This document shows, piece by piece, positions 7,009-14,816 of a DNA stretch of 20,886 nt (the stretch's first letter is position 1; every line of letters begins with the position of its first letter). A model generated the notes under the pieces. The model was not told where the DNA came from. It did no database searches and worked only from the letters and a program-made list of their open reading frames with translations. Origin of the DNA: Ruminococcus sp. (lineage in GTDB: Bacteria > Bacillota > Clostridia > Oscillospirales > Ruminococcaceae). The position numbers and the translations under genes are program-made. The stretch covers positions 1 through 20,886 of the forward strand of contig JAILFF010000123.1 of the NCBI GenBank assembly GCA_024697705.1. Direction: 5' to 3'.

Positions 7009-7804
7009 GCTGACCTATTTCGTTCGGTTCGGGAAAAGGCTGCGCTTGGACAAGCCCGAGACCTTCAATGAAAAGCTCCAGTGGCTTAAGCTGAACGACC
7101 GCGACCCGCGCTATACGGCAATGGTCGATAAGGTGACGGCGAAAAATTACGCGGCAAAAAGGCTCGGTAAGGAGTACATCGTTCCGACGCTCGGCGTTTA
7201 CAAGTCGTTTGACGAGATCGACTTCGACAGTCTGCCCGACCGATTCGTGCTCAAATGCAATCACGATTCGGGCAGCGTCGTCATCTGCGGCGTCAAGGAC
7301 GGCTTCGACCGCGAAAAAGCCCGCAAAACGCTGACAAAGGGGCTTAAGACCGACGCTTTTTACTGGGGACGCGAATATCCGTATCGTCATGTAAAGCGGC
7401 GGATACTCGCGGAGGAATATCTTGAAGACGGTCAGCAGGAGATCAGGGACTACAAGCTGATGTGCTTTAACGGCAAGGTAAAATGCTCGTTTGTATGCAG
7501 CGACAGGTTTTCCGCAGAAGGACTTTGCGTTACCTTCTACGACCGTGACTGGAACGTGATGCCGTTTGAAAGGCATTATCCGCGGGCGAAAGTCCCCGCC
7601 GAAAGACCCCTCAACTACGACAAGATGGTGGAATTTGCCGAAAGGCTCTCAAAGGGCATTGCTTTTCTGCGGGTGGATTTCTACGAGGTCGGCGGCAGGC
7701 TGTACTTCGGAGAGATGACGTTTTATCCCGGTTCGGGCTGGGAGGAATTTACTCCCGAAAAGTGGGACGTGATACTCGGCAGCTGGCTTGATATCGGCAA
7801 ATGA
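6884..7804 (+). CDS. TupA-like ATP-grasp protein of polysaccharide biosynthesis
   Basis: 306 aa. It matches the ATPgrasp_TupA group often found in capsule and teichuronopeptide loci. Visible features are the N-terminal KPETFNEKLQWLKLND segment, YIVPTLGVYKSFDEID, RFVLKCNHDSGSVVIC, the RRILAEEYL strand and QQEIRDYKLMCFNGK. The probable metal/ATP end region is RVDFYEVGGRLYFGEMTFYPGSG. ATP-grasp enzymes form amide-type bonds through acyl-phosphates, so this one may attach an amino acid or peptide to the polysaccharide; the substrate is unknown. Start ATG 6884 follows GAGGGA. It is the last gene before the terminator at 7826-7861. Confidence 0.85.
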   Translation: MSKLKTLKKLIKEDRRQIITAVYNNFVHTGITDILPDAAYLKLTYFVRFGKRLRLDKPETFNEKLQWLKLNDRDPRYTAMVDKVTAKNYAAKRLGKEYIVPTLGVYKSFDEIDFDSLPDRFVLKCNHDSGSVVICGVKDGFDREKARKTLTKGLKTDAFYWGREYPYRHVKRRILAEEYLEDGQQEIRDYKLMCFNGKVKCSFVCSDRFSAEGLCVTFYDRDWNVMPFERHYPRAKVPAERPLNYDKMVEFAERLSKGIAFLRVDFYEVGGRLYFGEMTFYPGSGWEEFTPEKWDVILGSWLDIGK

Positions 7805-7825
7805 TCGGAAACAGGTTAAAAGATT

Positions 7826-7861
7826 AAACAGTCCGTGAGAAAAACCTCTCACGGACTGTTT
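7826..7861. terminator. Bidirectional intrinsic terminator
   Basis: A perfect 15-bp stem (7826-7840 with 7847-7861) closes on a 6-nt loop, with T-rich tails on both strands. It ends the polysaccharide operon on the + strand and the trxB-trxA-ohrR operon on the - strand, whose last stop lies 5 bp away. Confidence 0.92.
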
Positions 7862-7865
7862 TCGT

Positions 7866-8309
7866 TTATTCTTTGCTCAACAATTTAGACAATATCTTAC
7901 AGAGCGTTTCGGCTTCTTCCTTCGTCAGATCGACACACCCGCAAATCTTCACGGGAACTTCGAGCGCCTTCTCGCGCAGCGCCATTCCCTCTTCGGTCGG
8001 GGAGATATCGAGCAAACGTTCGTCACTCTCGTCGCGCCGCCGCACTATCAAGCCCTTCTGTTCGAGCTTCTTAAGCACGGGCGTGAGCGTCCCCGAATCG
8101 AGATACAGCGTGCTGCCGATCTCCCGCACGCTTACCGTGCCGCGCTCCCACAGCACAAGCATCGTGATGTACTGCGTGTAGGTCAGCCCCAGCTCGTCGA
8201 GAATGGGCTTGTACCTCCGCAGTATCTCCCGCGAGGCGGCGTACAGCGGAAAGCACATCTGATTTGAAAGCAGAAGCCCGTCGTATCTTCCGTCCCCGCA
8301 GTCGGTCAT
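7866..8309 (-). CDS. ohrR: OhrR-type MarR-family organic peroxide sensor
   Basis: Winged-helix repressor of 147 aa that normally leaves DNA when its reactive cysteine is oxidised by organic hydroperoxides. The N-terminal NQMCFPLYAASRE matches the OhrR signature, with Cys19 as the peroxidatic residue. Tyr33 and Tyr44 match the two tyrosines that contact that cysteine in Bacillus OhrR. LYLDSGTLTPVLKKLEQKG is the DNA-recognition region. Cys123 and Cys125 (CGC) near the C-terminus suggest a two-cysteine sensor. Its ATG overlaps the trxA stop (ATGA), so it is co-translated with trxA. No ohr peroxidase gene is nearby, so its target here is probably the thioredoxin operon itself (inference). Confidence 0.87.
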   Translation of the reverse strand: MTDCGDGRYDGLLLSNQMCFPLYAASREILRRYKPILDELGLTYTQYITMLVLWERGTVSVREIGSTLYLDSGTLTPVLKKLEQKGLIVRRRDESDERLLDISPTEEGMALREKALEVPVKICGCVDLTKEEAETLCKILSKLLSKE

Positions 8310-8617
8310 TTTATCGCCGCCCCGATAAACGCCGCAAGCTGAGGCTTCGGCTTGAAGCCTACGGACATATTTACCAGCTTGCCGTTTTTGAACACACCGA
8401 CGGCGGGTATGCTCATTATCCCGAATTCTGCCGCCAGCTCGCCGTTTTCGTCAACGTCGCAGGAGAAGAACGACACACCCTTCATCTCGCCCGAAAGCTC
8501 TTCGAGAACAGGCTCCAGCATACGGCAGGGACCGCACCAGGTAGCGTTAAAATCCACGACCGCCGTACCCGCAGCGATCACCGCGTCAAAATTATTGTTA
8601 TTGATCTCGTTAATCAT
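8306..8617 (-). CDS. trxA: Thioredoxin
   Basis: Small cytoplasmic disulfide reductase of 103 aa. The active site is WCGPC at residues 27-31, and the conserved cis-proline is in the SIPAV segment. Start ATG at 8617 is fixed by an AGGAGG site at 8625-8630, 7 nt upstream. An open frame reaching back to 8704 only translates the intergenic repeat and the end of trxB. It is the middle gene of a three-gene redox operon and is presumably reduced by the flavoprotein encoded just upstream. Confidence 0.93.
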   Translation of the reverse strand: MINEINNNNFDAVIAAGTAVVDFNATWCGPCRMLEPVLEELSGEMKGVSFFSCDVDENGELAAEFGIMSIPAVGVFKNGKLVNMSVGFKPKPQLAAFIGAAIK

Positions 8618-8639
8618 AATGATACCTCCTCGTAAAAGT

Positions 8640-8690
8640 TTACAGTGAACAGTGAATAGTGAACAGTTAAGGAGCGCCTTCGGCGCATAA
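8640..8690. repeat. Short intergenic repeat with small hairpin between trxB and trxA
   Basis: Imperfect repeats of the type AGTGAACAGTGAATAGTGAA are followed by a GCGCC-TTC-GGCGC hairpin (near 8674-8686). There is no T-run, so transcription probably continues into trxA; the hairpin may tune the relative expression or stability of the two messages. Confidence 0.55.
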
Positions 8691-9557
8691 TTATTTATTG
8701 TCAAGCTCTCTTAAATAGTTTACCGCCGAAAGCGCCGCTATATTTCCCTGTCCCGCCGCCTTGATATACTGATAAGGCTTTCCCGCGACGTCGCCGCAGG
8801 CAAACAGCCCGGGGATATTCGTGCGCATTTCGTTATCGACTTTGAGATGAACGCCGTCGGTCTCCGCGCCGGGGAAAAGCTTGTCGGGCATGACCGCGTC
8901 GCGCAGTACGAACACGCAAGCCGCGCCGTAGACCGCCTTATCGGTACGCAGACCCGTCACGGCGTTCTCGCCGATAATTTCAAGCGGCTTTTCGTTTATC
9001 ACCGTGATGTTCTCACGCGCCGCGGGCGTTCCGCCTCCCGCAGGAACAGGGAAATACAGCACGTTCTGCGCTATCTCGGCTAAATACTCCGCCTCGGCGG
9101 GTGCTTCGGCGCTCTGCCCGATGACGGCGACGGTCTTTCCCTTGTAGAATCTGCCGTCGCAGGTAGCGCAGCAGCTCACTCCCCTGCCGAGAAATTCGTC
9201 CTCGCCCGCGAGCAGCTTGCCCTGAACGACTCCCGTAGCCGCGATGACCGCTCGTGCTTCGAGCATTTCCTCGCCCGCCTGCAAACCGAACCAGTCGCCC
9301 ATAGCGTACACCGCGCCGACCTGACTCTCCGTGACGGATATTTCCATTGCCGAAAGATGTCCGCGCAGGTGTTCGGCAAGCTCCGCGCCCGTTACGGCGG
9401 GCAGACCGGGGTAATTGTCGATGCGGTGCGCCTTTGTTATCTTGGGGCTCAATGCCGCGCTGCCGAGAAGCAGGACGGTTTTTCCGCGGATCTTAGCCGT
9501 TATCGCAGCGGAAACTCCCGCGGGACCCGTGCCGATTATTGCGATATCGTACCTCAA
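8691..9557 (-). CDS. trxB: Thioredoxin reductase-like flavoprotein lacking NADPH motifs (possibly ferredoxin-dependent)
   Basis: FAD-binding disulfide reductase of 288 aa. It has the N-terminal GTGPAG FAD motif (residues 9-14), redox site CATC (130-133), and a C-terminal FAD motif in LFACGDVAGKPYQYIKAAGQG. In place of the usual GxGxxA NADPH loop it has GQSAEA (147-152), and the HRRxxxR motif that grips the NADPH phosphate is absent; that stretch is replaced by a short FPVPAGGG turn. The protein is about 20-30 residues shorter than NADPH-dependent TrxB. Flavin thioredoxin reductases of this kind in clostridia take electrons from ferredoxin. Start TTG 9557 follows GAGGG at 9567-9571. Reductase identity is firm; the electron donor is inferred. 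Confidence 0.88.
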   Translation of the reverse strand: MRYDIAIIGTGPAGVSAAITAKIRGKTVLLLGSAALSPKITKAHRIDNYPGLPAVTGAELAEHLRGHLSAMEISVTESQVGAVYAMGDWFGLQAGEEMLEARAVIAATGVVQGKLLAGEDEFLGRGVSCCATCDGRFYKGKTVAVIGQSAEAPAEAEYLAEIAQNVLYFPVPAGGGTPAARENITVINEKPLEIIGENAVTGLRTDKAVYGAACVFVLRDAVMPDKLFPGAETDGVHLKVDNEMRTNIPGLFACGDVAGKPYQYIKAAGQGNIAALSAVNYLRELDNK

Positions 9558-9602
9558 AATTATCGCCCTCTTTCTTACGTCCCGAAACGTTTTGATTAGT
9601 TG

Positions 9603-9637
9603 TGTAAAATTCGATTGTACGCAATTTAATTTTGTAC
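9603..9637. promoter_or_regulatory. OhrR-box-like operator
   Basis: Two adjoining imperfect palindromes resemble the OhrR consensus TACAATT-AATTGTA. The first is 9618-9636 (TACGCAATT/AATTTTGTA, 7 of 9 arm bases match). The second is 9605-9619 (TAAAATT/GATTGTA, 5 of 7). They sit at and just after the predicted start of the trxB message, where a repressor would block transcription. This implies autoregulation of the operon by its last gene. Confidence 0.5.
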
Positions 9638-9641
9638 TTTC

Positions 9642-9670
9642 AATATAACATATTATCTCCCGTCTGTCAA
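9642..9670 (-). promoter_or_regulatory. Promoter of trxB-trxA-ohrR
   Basis: TTGACA (9670-9665) and TATATT (9647-9642) are 17 nt apart on the - strand, giving a start near 9635 and an untranslated leader of about 80 nt. It is divergent from the groES promoter. Confidence 0.8.
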
Positions 9671-9794
9671 GGGGTATTCTTAAGTTTTACATTTTGTTCA
9701 CAATTTTCTTCGCAAATTTTTGTATTAAATTATTGACTGAATTTGAATTAAATTGTGCAGATATACAAAGTTTTCCGAATAGCACAAAATACTC

Positions 9795-9827
9795 TTGCAT
9801 TTTTCAGAAAAGGTGATAAAATATAAT
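9795..9827 (+). promoter_or_regulatory. Probable groESL promoter
   Basis: TTGCAT (9795-9800) is followed after 16 nt by TAAAAT (9817-9822). The overlapping TATAAT at 9822-9827 is an alternative -10. Either choice places the start within or beside the CIRCE element, as usual for HrcA-controlled promoters. Confidence 0.6.
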
Positions 9828-9853
9828 TAGCACTCGGAGATAGTGAGTGCTAA
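9827..9853. promoter_or_regulatory. CIRCE operator (HrcA binding site)
   Basis: This is a perfect CIRCE: TTAGCACTC (9827-9835), a 9-nt spacer, then GAGTGCTAA (9845-9853). HrcA represses class I heat-shock genes through this element in Bacillota. It lies 57 bp before groES and controls the groES-groEL pair. HrcA itself is not in the window. Confidence 0.97.
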
Positions 9854-9910
9854 GAGTGCTTAAATCATTCAAGTTAGTAAATATTTAAATATGTAAAGGA
9901 GAGATCTCAC

Positions 9911-10198
9911 ATGAAAATCAAACCGTTGCTCGACAGAGTGGTAATAAAACAGTTTGAGGCTGAGGAAACAACAAAGGGCGGCATTATCCTTACCGCGAAG
10001 GCTCAGGAAAAGCCCCAGATATTCGAGGTAGTAGCAGTAGGCGAGGGCGGCGTTATCGACGGCAACGAGGTAAAGATGTACCTTAAGGTCGGCGACAAGG
10101 TACTTGCGGGCAAGTACAGCGGCACCGAAGTAAAGGTTGACGGCGAGGAATACACCATCATCAAGCAGTCGGACGTTCTCGCGGTAGTAGAAGACTAA
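9911..10198 (+). CDS. groES: Co-chaperonin GroES (Hsp10)
   Basis: 95 aa, the usual length. It begins MKIKPLLDRVVIKQ and has the mobile loop around residues 17-30 (EETTKGGIILTAKAQEK), which docks onto GroEL, and a C-terminal EYTIIKQSDVLAVVED strand. It forms the heptameric lid of the folding chamber in the cytoplasm. The ribosome binding site AAGGAGAG lies just upstream of ATG 9911. It is heat-shock regulated through the CIRCE upstream and is followed by groEL after 121 bp. Confidence 0.97.
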   Translation: MKIKPLLDRVVIKQFEAEETTKGGIILTAKAQEKPQIFEVVAVGEGGVIDGNEVKMYLKVGDKVLAGKYSGTEVKVDGEEYTIIKQSDVLAVVED

Positions 10199-10201
10199 AC
10201 A

Positions 10202-10235
10202 AGATAATAGATAAAAGATAACAGATAAAAGATAT
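10202..10235 (+). repeat. AGATAAA-type short repeat between groES and groEL
   Basis: Tandem imperfect AGATAA(A) units end in AAAAGATATTT. The same unit and ending occur at 12033-12067 and 15407-15440, and inverted at 12177-12215. A TATTAACTATTAAC repeat follows before the groEL ribosome binding site. Confidence 0.7.
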
Positions 10236-10319
10236 TTCCGCTTTGTCGGATATGAAGTATATTGTCTGTTATGCATTAGCTATTAACTATTAACTTTATT
10301 TAATGGAGGATAAAGCATT

Positions 10320-11957
10320 ATGGCTAAGGATATTAAGTACGGTGAGGACGCAAGAAAGGCGCTCCAGGCAGGTATCGACAAGCTCGCCGATACCGTTAAG
10401 ATAACTCTCGGACCCAAAGGCAGAAACGTTGTTCTCGATAAGAAGTTCGGCGCTCCGCTCATCACCAACGACGGCGTTACCATCGCTAAGGAGATCGAGC
10501 TTTCCGACGCTTTCGAGAATATGGGCGCACAGCTCGTTAAGGAAGTTGCTACCAAGACCAACGACGCGGCAGGCGACGGTACAACTACCGCTACTCTGCT
10601 TGCTCAGGCTCTTATCCGCGAGGGTATGAAGAACATCGCAGCGGGCGCTAACCCGATGGTTGTTAAGAAGGGTATGTCGCAGGCTGTTGACGCCGCTGTC
10701 AAGACCATTATCGACAACTCCAAGAAGGTCGCGGGCAGCGACGACATCGCGAGAGTTGCTACCGTTTCTTCCGCTTCCGAGGAAGTCGGCAAGCTGATCG
10801 CGGAGGCTATGGAAAAGGTAACCTCCGACGGCGTTATCACCATCGAGGAATCCAAGACCGCAGAGACTTACAGCGAGGTAGTTGAGGGTATGCAGTTCGA
10901 CCGCGGATACCTCTCTCCCTACATGGTGACCGATACCGACAAGATGGAGGCTGTTCTCGACGAGCCTTACATCCTTATCACCGACAAGAAGATCGGCAAC
11001 ATTCAGGATCTTCTCCCGCTGCTTGAAAGCATCGTAAAGATGGGCAAGAAGCTCCTTATCATCGCAGAGGACGTTGAGGGCGAGGCTCTTTCGACCATTA
11101 TCCTCAACAAGCTGCGCGGCACCTTCACCTGCGTTGCGGTAAAGGCTCCGGGCTTCGGCGACAGAAGAAAAGAAATGCTCCAGGATATCGCTATCCTGAC
11201 GGGCGGACAGGTTATCACCAGCGACCTCGGCTTAGAGCTTGCCGATGCTACCATCGACCAGCTCGGCAAGGCAAGACAGGTCGTTGTTCAGAAGGAGAAC
11301 ACCATCATCGTTGACGGCGCAGGTTCTTCCGACGAGATCAAGGCGAGAGTACAGAACATCAAGACGCAGCTTGAAAACACCACCAGCGATTTCGACCGCG
11401 AAAAGCTTCAGGAGAGAGTTGCCAAGCTTGCGGGCGGCGTAGCCGTTATCAAGGTCGGCGCTGCTACCGAAGTCGAGATGAAGGAGAAGAAGCTCCGCGT
11501 TGAGGACGCTCTTGCGGCTACCAAGGCAGCCGTTGAGGAAGGCATCGTAGCGGGCGGCGGCACTGCCCTTATCAACGCTATCCCTGCTGTTCAGGCTGTT
11601 TGCGACAAGCTCGAAGGCGACGAGAAGACGGGCGCTCAGATCGTTCTCCGCGCTCTTGAGGAGCCTGTTCGTCAGATCGCTGCCAACGCGGGTCTTGAGG
11701 GCAGCGTTATCATCGACAAGATCGTTTCCGCCAACAAGGTCGGCTACGGCTTCGACGCTTACAAGGAGGAGTATGTAGATATGCTTCCCGCAGGCATCGT
11801 TGACCCGACCAAGGTAACGAGAAGCGCTCTCCAGAATGCGGCTTCTGTTGCTTCGATGGTACTGACCACCGAGAGCCTTGTAGCCGAGATCAAGGATCCT
11901 GCTGCCGACGCTGCTATGGCTGCTGCTGCGGGCGGCGGTATGGGCGGTATGTACTAA
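10320..11957 (+). CDS. groEL: Chaperonin GroEL (Hsp60)
   Basis: 545 aa, full length, with the glycine/methionine-rich tail GGGMGGMY typical of bacterial GroEL. Visible features are the ATP-binding TLGPKGRNV segment near residues 30-38, NDGVTIAKEIEL, the DGTTTAT phosphate-binding motif, and GIVAGGGTAL in the second equatorial half. It folds newly made proteins with GroES. Start ATG 10320 follows GGAGGA at 10305-10310. Codon use is strongly biased, as expected for a highly expressed gene. An intrinsic terminator follows. Confidence 0.98.
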   Translation: MAKDIKYGEDARKALQAGIDKLADTVKITLGPKGRNVVLDKKFGAPLITNDGVTIAKEIELSDAFENMGAQLVKEVATKTNDAAGDGTTTATLLAQALIREGMKNIAAGANPMVVKKGMSQAVDAAVKTIIDNSKKVAGSDDIARVATVSSASEEVGKLIAEAMEKVTSDGVITIEESKTAETYSEVVEGMQFDRGYLSPYMVTDTDKMEAVLDEPYILITDKKIGNIQDLLPLLESIVKMGKKLLIIAEDVEGEALSTIILNKLRGTFTCVAVKAPGFGDRRKEMLQDIAILTGGQVITSDLGLELADATIDQLGKARQVVVQKENTIIVDGAGSSDEIKARVQNIKTQLENTTSDFDREKLQERVAKLAGGVAVIKVGAATEVEMKEKKLRVEDALAATKAAVEEGIVAGGGTALINAIPAVQAVCDKLEGDEKTGAQIVLRALEEPVRQIAANAGLEGSVIIDKIVSANKVGYGFDAYKEEYVDMLPAGIVDPTKVTRSALQNAASVASMVLTTESLVAEIKDPAADAAMAAAAGGGMGGMY

Positions 11958-11995
11958 GCCGCCGAGACGGACGCACATTATTAATTGACCTTCCT

Positions 11996-12032
11996 TCCCC
12001 TGTCGTCAAAAATGGCGGCGGGGGATTTTTTT
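11996..12032 (+). terminator. Intrinsic terminator after groEL
   Basis: A 12-bp GC-rich stem (11996-12007 with 12014-12025, including three G-U pairs) closes on a 6-nt A-rich loop and is followed by seven T residues. It closes the groESL operon. Confidence 0.92.
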
Positions 12033-12215
12033 AGATAAAAAGATAGAAGATAAAAGATAAAAAGATATTTTGAAACGCGCACCCTGTCAGACCTCGCGAA
12101 AAAATAGGGACAGGGGGTATGTAGGGAAACGTTCCGTATATCACTGCCGGTACGGTTTTGCTGTTATCGCCGACAAATATCTTTAATCTTTTATCTCTTA
12201 TCTTTTATCTTTTTT
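12033..12215. repeat. MITE-like segment bounded by inverted AGATAAA repeats
   Basis: The left boundary (12033-12067) is an AGATAAA-rich block. The right boundary (12177-12215) is its near reverse complement, and both share the inner edge AAAGATATTT. The ~110 bp between them holds an internal CCCTGTC/GACAGGG inverted pair (12082-12088 with 12109-12115) and no gene. It fills most of the 360-bp gap between groEL and lon. No transposase or clear target duplication was seen. Confidence 0.5.
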
Positions 12216-12244
12216 CGTTTCCGTGTTTTTCATGCCCGCAGGGG

Positions 12245-12273
12245 TTGCAATTCGGGACAAAATGTGATATTAT
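12245..12273 (+). promoter_or_regulatory. Promoter of lon-engB
   Basis: TTGCAA (12245-12250) and TATTAT (12268-12273) are 17 nt apart, giving a start near 12280. The -10 overlaps a possible upstream GTG codon at 12264, which argues against that codon as the lon start. No CIRCE or other known heat-shock operator is visible here. Confidence 0.7.
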
Positions 12274-12317
12274 ATATGTATAAGAAAAGTATGAAACCCA
12301 AAACCAAAGGAGTTATT

Positions 12318-14813
12318 ATGGCAGATAAAAGCTATACCGTACAACTCGCCAAGCTCGAAGAGAACGGCGGCGAGGGGGCGCTCAACTGTATACCCACCCG
12401 CGGAGTCGTCGTTTTTCCCGGCGCACAGTGCGTTTTCGAGGTCGGCAGAAGAAAATCCGTCTTTTCCGTGAAAAAGGCGCTCGTTGAAAACAGCCTGATC
12501 TTCCTTACCGCTCAGCGCGACGAGGAACAGGAAAGACCCGCATCGGAAAACGATCTTTATAATATAGGTACCGTCTGCGCTATCAGACAGCTTGTCGATA
12601 TGGCGGGGAATATCGTCCGCTGCACCGTTGACGGTCTGCGGCGTGCCGAGCTGAAAAAGTTCTCCGCACGCGGCAACGGCTACAAGGCTGAGATCCGTCT
12701 TCTCGATAATTACGTCGAGGACGATATGCCCTCGGAACTGGAGGCACAGAAGCGCGAGCTTACCGAAAGATATCTCGAATACGCCCGCACCGCAGGCAGA
12801 CTCAGCGACTTTTCCCCTGAAGAGATCTATCCCGGCGATTCGCCGCGTGTTGTGTTTGAGACTATCGCGTTTACCGTACCGCTCAGCTTTTCCGATAAGC
12901 AGACGATACTCGCGGATCACACTCTCGCTTTCAAAATGCTCGATCTTTCCGCCGCTCTCGCAAGAGAAGCCGAGATAAACGAGCTCGAAGAAAGTATCCA
13001 CGAGACCGTGCAGAACGCCGTCAACCGCAATCAGCGCGAGTTCTACATACGCGAACAGATAAACGCTCTTCAGAACGAACTGGGCGAGGGCGACGCGGGC
13101 GATCAGGCGGAGATTGAGCGCTTTAAAGAACAGCTCGCCGCCATCGAGAATATCGACGACGCTTCACGCGCAAAGGTCGCGGAGGAGATCGACAGGTATT
13201 CGCGTATGCCCCCTTATTCGCAGGAGTCGGCGACGCTTCGCACCTACATCGACACCGTGCTGACCATGCCCTGGGACAAGCTCTCGGAGGAGACCGCCGA
13301 CGTTAAAAACGCCGAGAAGATACTCGACGAAGATCACTACGGACTTGTCAAGGTAAAGCAGAGAGTGCTTGAAAATATCGCCGTAAGACAGCTTGCGCCG
13401 CAGGTCAAGGGGCAGATCATCTGCCTGTACGGACCTCCCGGAGTGGGCAAGACGAGCATCGCCAAGTCGATAGCGCGTTCGCTCGGCAGAGAATACGTGC
13501 GCGTTTCCTTGGGCGGTGTGCGCGACGAAAGTGAGATCCGCGGTCACAGAAAGACCTACGTCGGCTCGATGCCCGGACGCATCGTGGCGGCGCTCAGGCA
13601 GGTGGGCGTGAAAAACCCCGTCATGCTGCTTGACGAGATAGATAAAATATCCCGCGATTTCCGCGGCGACCCGTCCTCCGCGCTGCTTGAAGTGCTTGAC
13701 TCCGAGCAGAACGTGACCTTCCGCGACCATTATACCGAAGTAGCGTTCGACTTAAGCGACGTGCTTTTCATCACGACGGCGAACAGCCTTGACACGATAG
13801 CGGCTCCCCTGCTCGACCGTATGGAGATAATCGAGCTTTCGAGCTACACCCGCGAGGAAAAATTCAACATCGCCAAGAAGCACCTTATCCCGAAGCAGCT
13901 CAAAAAATTCGGGCTCAAAGGCACTCAGCTGAAAATAGCCGACAACGCTATCTACGCGATGATCGACAGCTACACCCGCGAGGCGGGCGTTCGTAAGCTC
14001 GAACAGCAGATCGCGGCGCTCTGCCGCAAGTCGGCGAAAAAGCTCGTCGAGGGCGAAAGCAAGGTCAACATCAAGGCGAACAACATCGACGGCTTTTTGG
14101 GTCACAAGAAGCACACCGACGATTATTTCATCAAGTCGCCCGCCGTGGGCTGCGTCAACGGTCTTGCGTGGACCTCGGTCGGCGGAGTTATCATGCCGCT
14201 CGAAGTTCTCATGCTTGACGGCAAGGGCAAGATACAGCTGACAGGCTCGCTCGGCGACGTTATGAAGGAATCGGCACAGCTTGCGGTCAGCAACGCACGC
14301 CGTCTTGCCGATAAATACAATATCGACAAGGAATACTACGAGAAGAAGGACATCCACATCCACGCGCCCGAGGGTGCCACCCCGAAGGACGGTCCTTCTG
14401 CGGGCGTTACAATGATAACCGCGCTTATCTCGGCGCTGAGCGGCATACCGGTGCGCTCCGACATCGCCATGACGGGCGAGATAACGCTGACGGGCAGCGT
14501 TCTTCCGATAGGCGGTCTGCGCGAGAAAACAATGGCTGCTTACAAGGCGGGCATCAAGACGATAATCATTCCGAAGGCGAACGAGGGCGACCTTGACGAC
14601 GTGGAAGATATTGTAAAAGAAAACTGCGAATTCAAGCTTGTGGAGCGCGTCGAGGAAGTGCTCAACGAGGCGCTCGTCACGGAGAAGGGCAATGTTTCGC
14701 CCGAAAGCGGCGAATCCGAAAAGAAGCCCGCGGCACCCGCAAAGCGCCGCGGCAGAAAGCGGGGGACCGTTCAGCCCGTTCCCGAAGCGAACGGCAGCGA
14801 AAGCGGAGTGTGA
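12318..14813 (+). CDS. lon: ATP-dependent protease Lon (LonA)
   Basis: Hexameric AAA+ serine protease of 831 aa that degrades damaged and regulatory proteins in the cytoplasm. The N-terminal substrate-binding domain begins at IPTRGVVVFPGA. Then come a coiled-coil linker, Walker A GPPGVGKT (372-379), Walker B VMLLDEID (435-442), and the catalytic dyad Ser694 (PKDGPSAG) and Lys737 (GGLREK). The dyad is 43 residues apart, as in E. coli Lon. Start ATG 12318 is set by AAAGGAG just upstream. Unusually, the C-terminus carries about 45 extra residues, charged and proline-rich, with a basic KRRGRKRG cluster. It is followed by engB after 3 bp, an arrangement common in Bacillota. Confidence 0.97.
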   Translation: MADKSYTVQLAKLEENGGEGALNCIPTRGVVVFPGAQCVFEVGRRKSVFSVKKALVENSLIFLTAQRDEEQERPASENDLYNIGTVCAIRQLVDMAGNIVRCTVDGLRRAELKKFSARGNGYKAEIRLLDNYVEDDMPSELEAQKRELTERYLEYARTAGRLSDFSPEEIYPGDSPRVVFETIAFTVPLSFSDKQTILADHTLAFKMLDLSAALAREAEINELEESIHETVQNAVNRNQREFYIREQINALQNELGEGDAGDQAEIERFKEQLAAIENIDDASRAKVAEEIDRYSRMPPYSQESATLRTYIDTVLTMPWDKLSEETADVKNAEKILDEDHYGLVKVKQRVLENIAVRQLAPQVKGQIICLYGPPGVGKTSIAKSIARSLGREYVRVSLGGVRDESEIRGHRKTYVGSMPGRIVAALRQVGVKNPVMLLDEIDKISRDFRGDPSSALLEVLDSEQNVTFRDHYTEVAFDLSDVLFITTANSLDTIAAPLLDRMEIIELSSYTREEKFNIAKKHLIPKQLKKFGLKGTQLKIADNAIYAMIDSYTREAGVRKLEQQIAALCRKSAKKLVEGESKVNIKANNIDGFLGHKKHTDDYFIKSPAVGCVNGLAWTSVGGVIMPLEVLMLDGKGKIQLTGSLGDVMKESAQLAVSNARRLADKYNIDKEYYEKKDIHIHAPEGATPKDGPSAGVTMITALISALSGIPVRSDIAMTGEITLTGSVLPIGGLREKTMAAYKAGIKTIIIPKANEGDLDDVEDIVKENCEFKLVERVEEVLNEALVTEKGNVSPESGESEKKPAAPAKRRGRKRGTVQPVPEANGSESGV

Positions 14814-14816
14814 ACC

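Noticed and set aside
12264..12317. A GTG at 12264 as an upstream lon start
   Set aside because: It overlaps the -10 of the predicted promoter, upstream of the likely transcription start; ATG 12318 has a strong AAAGGAG site.
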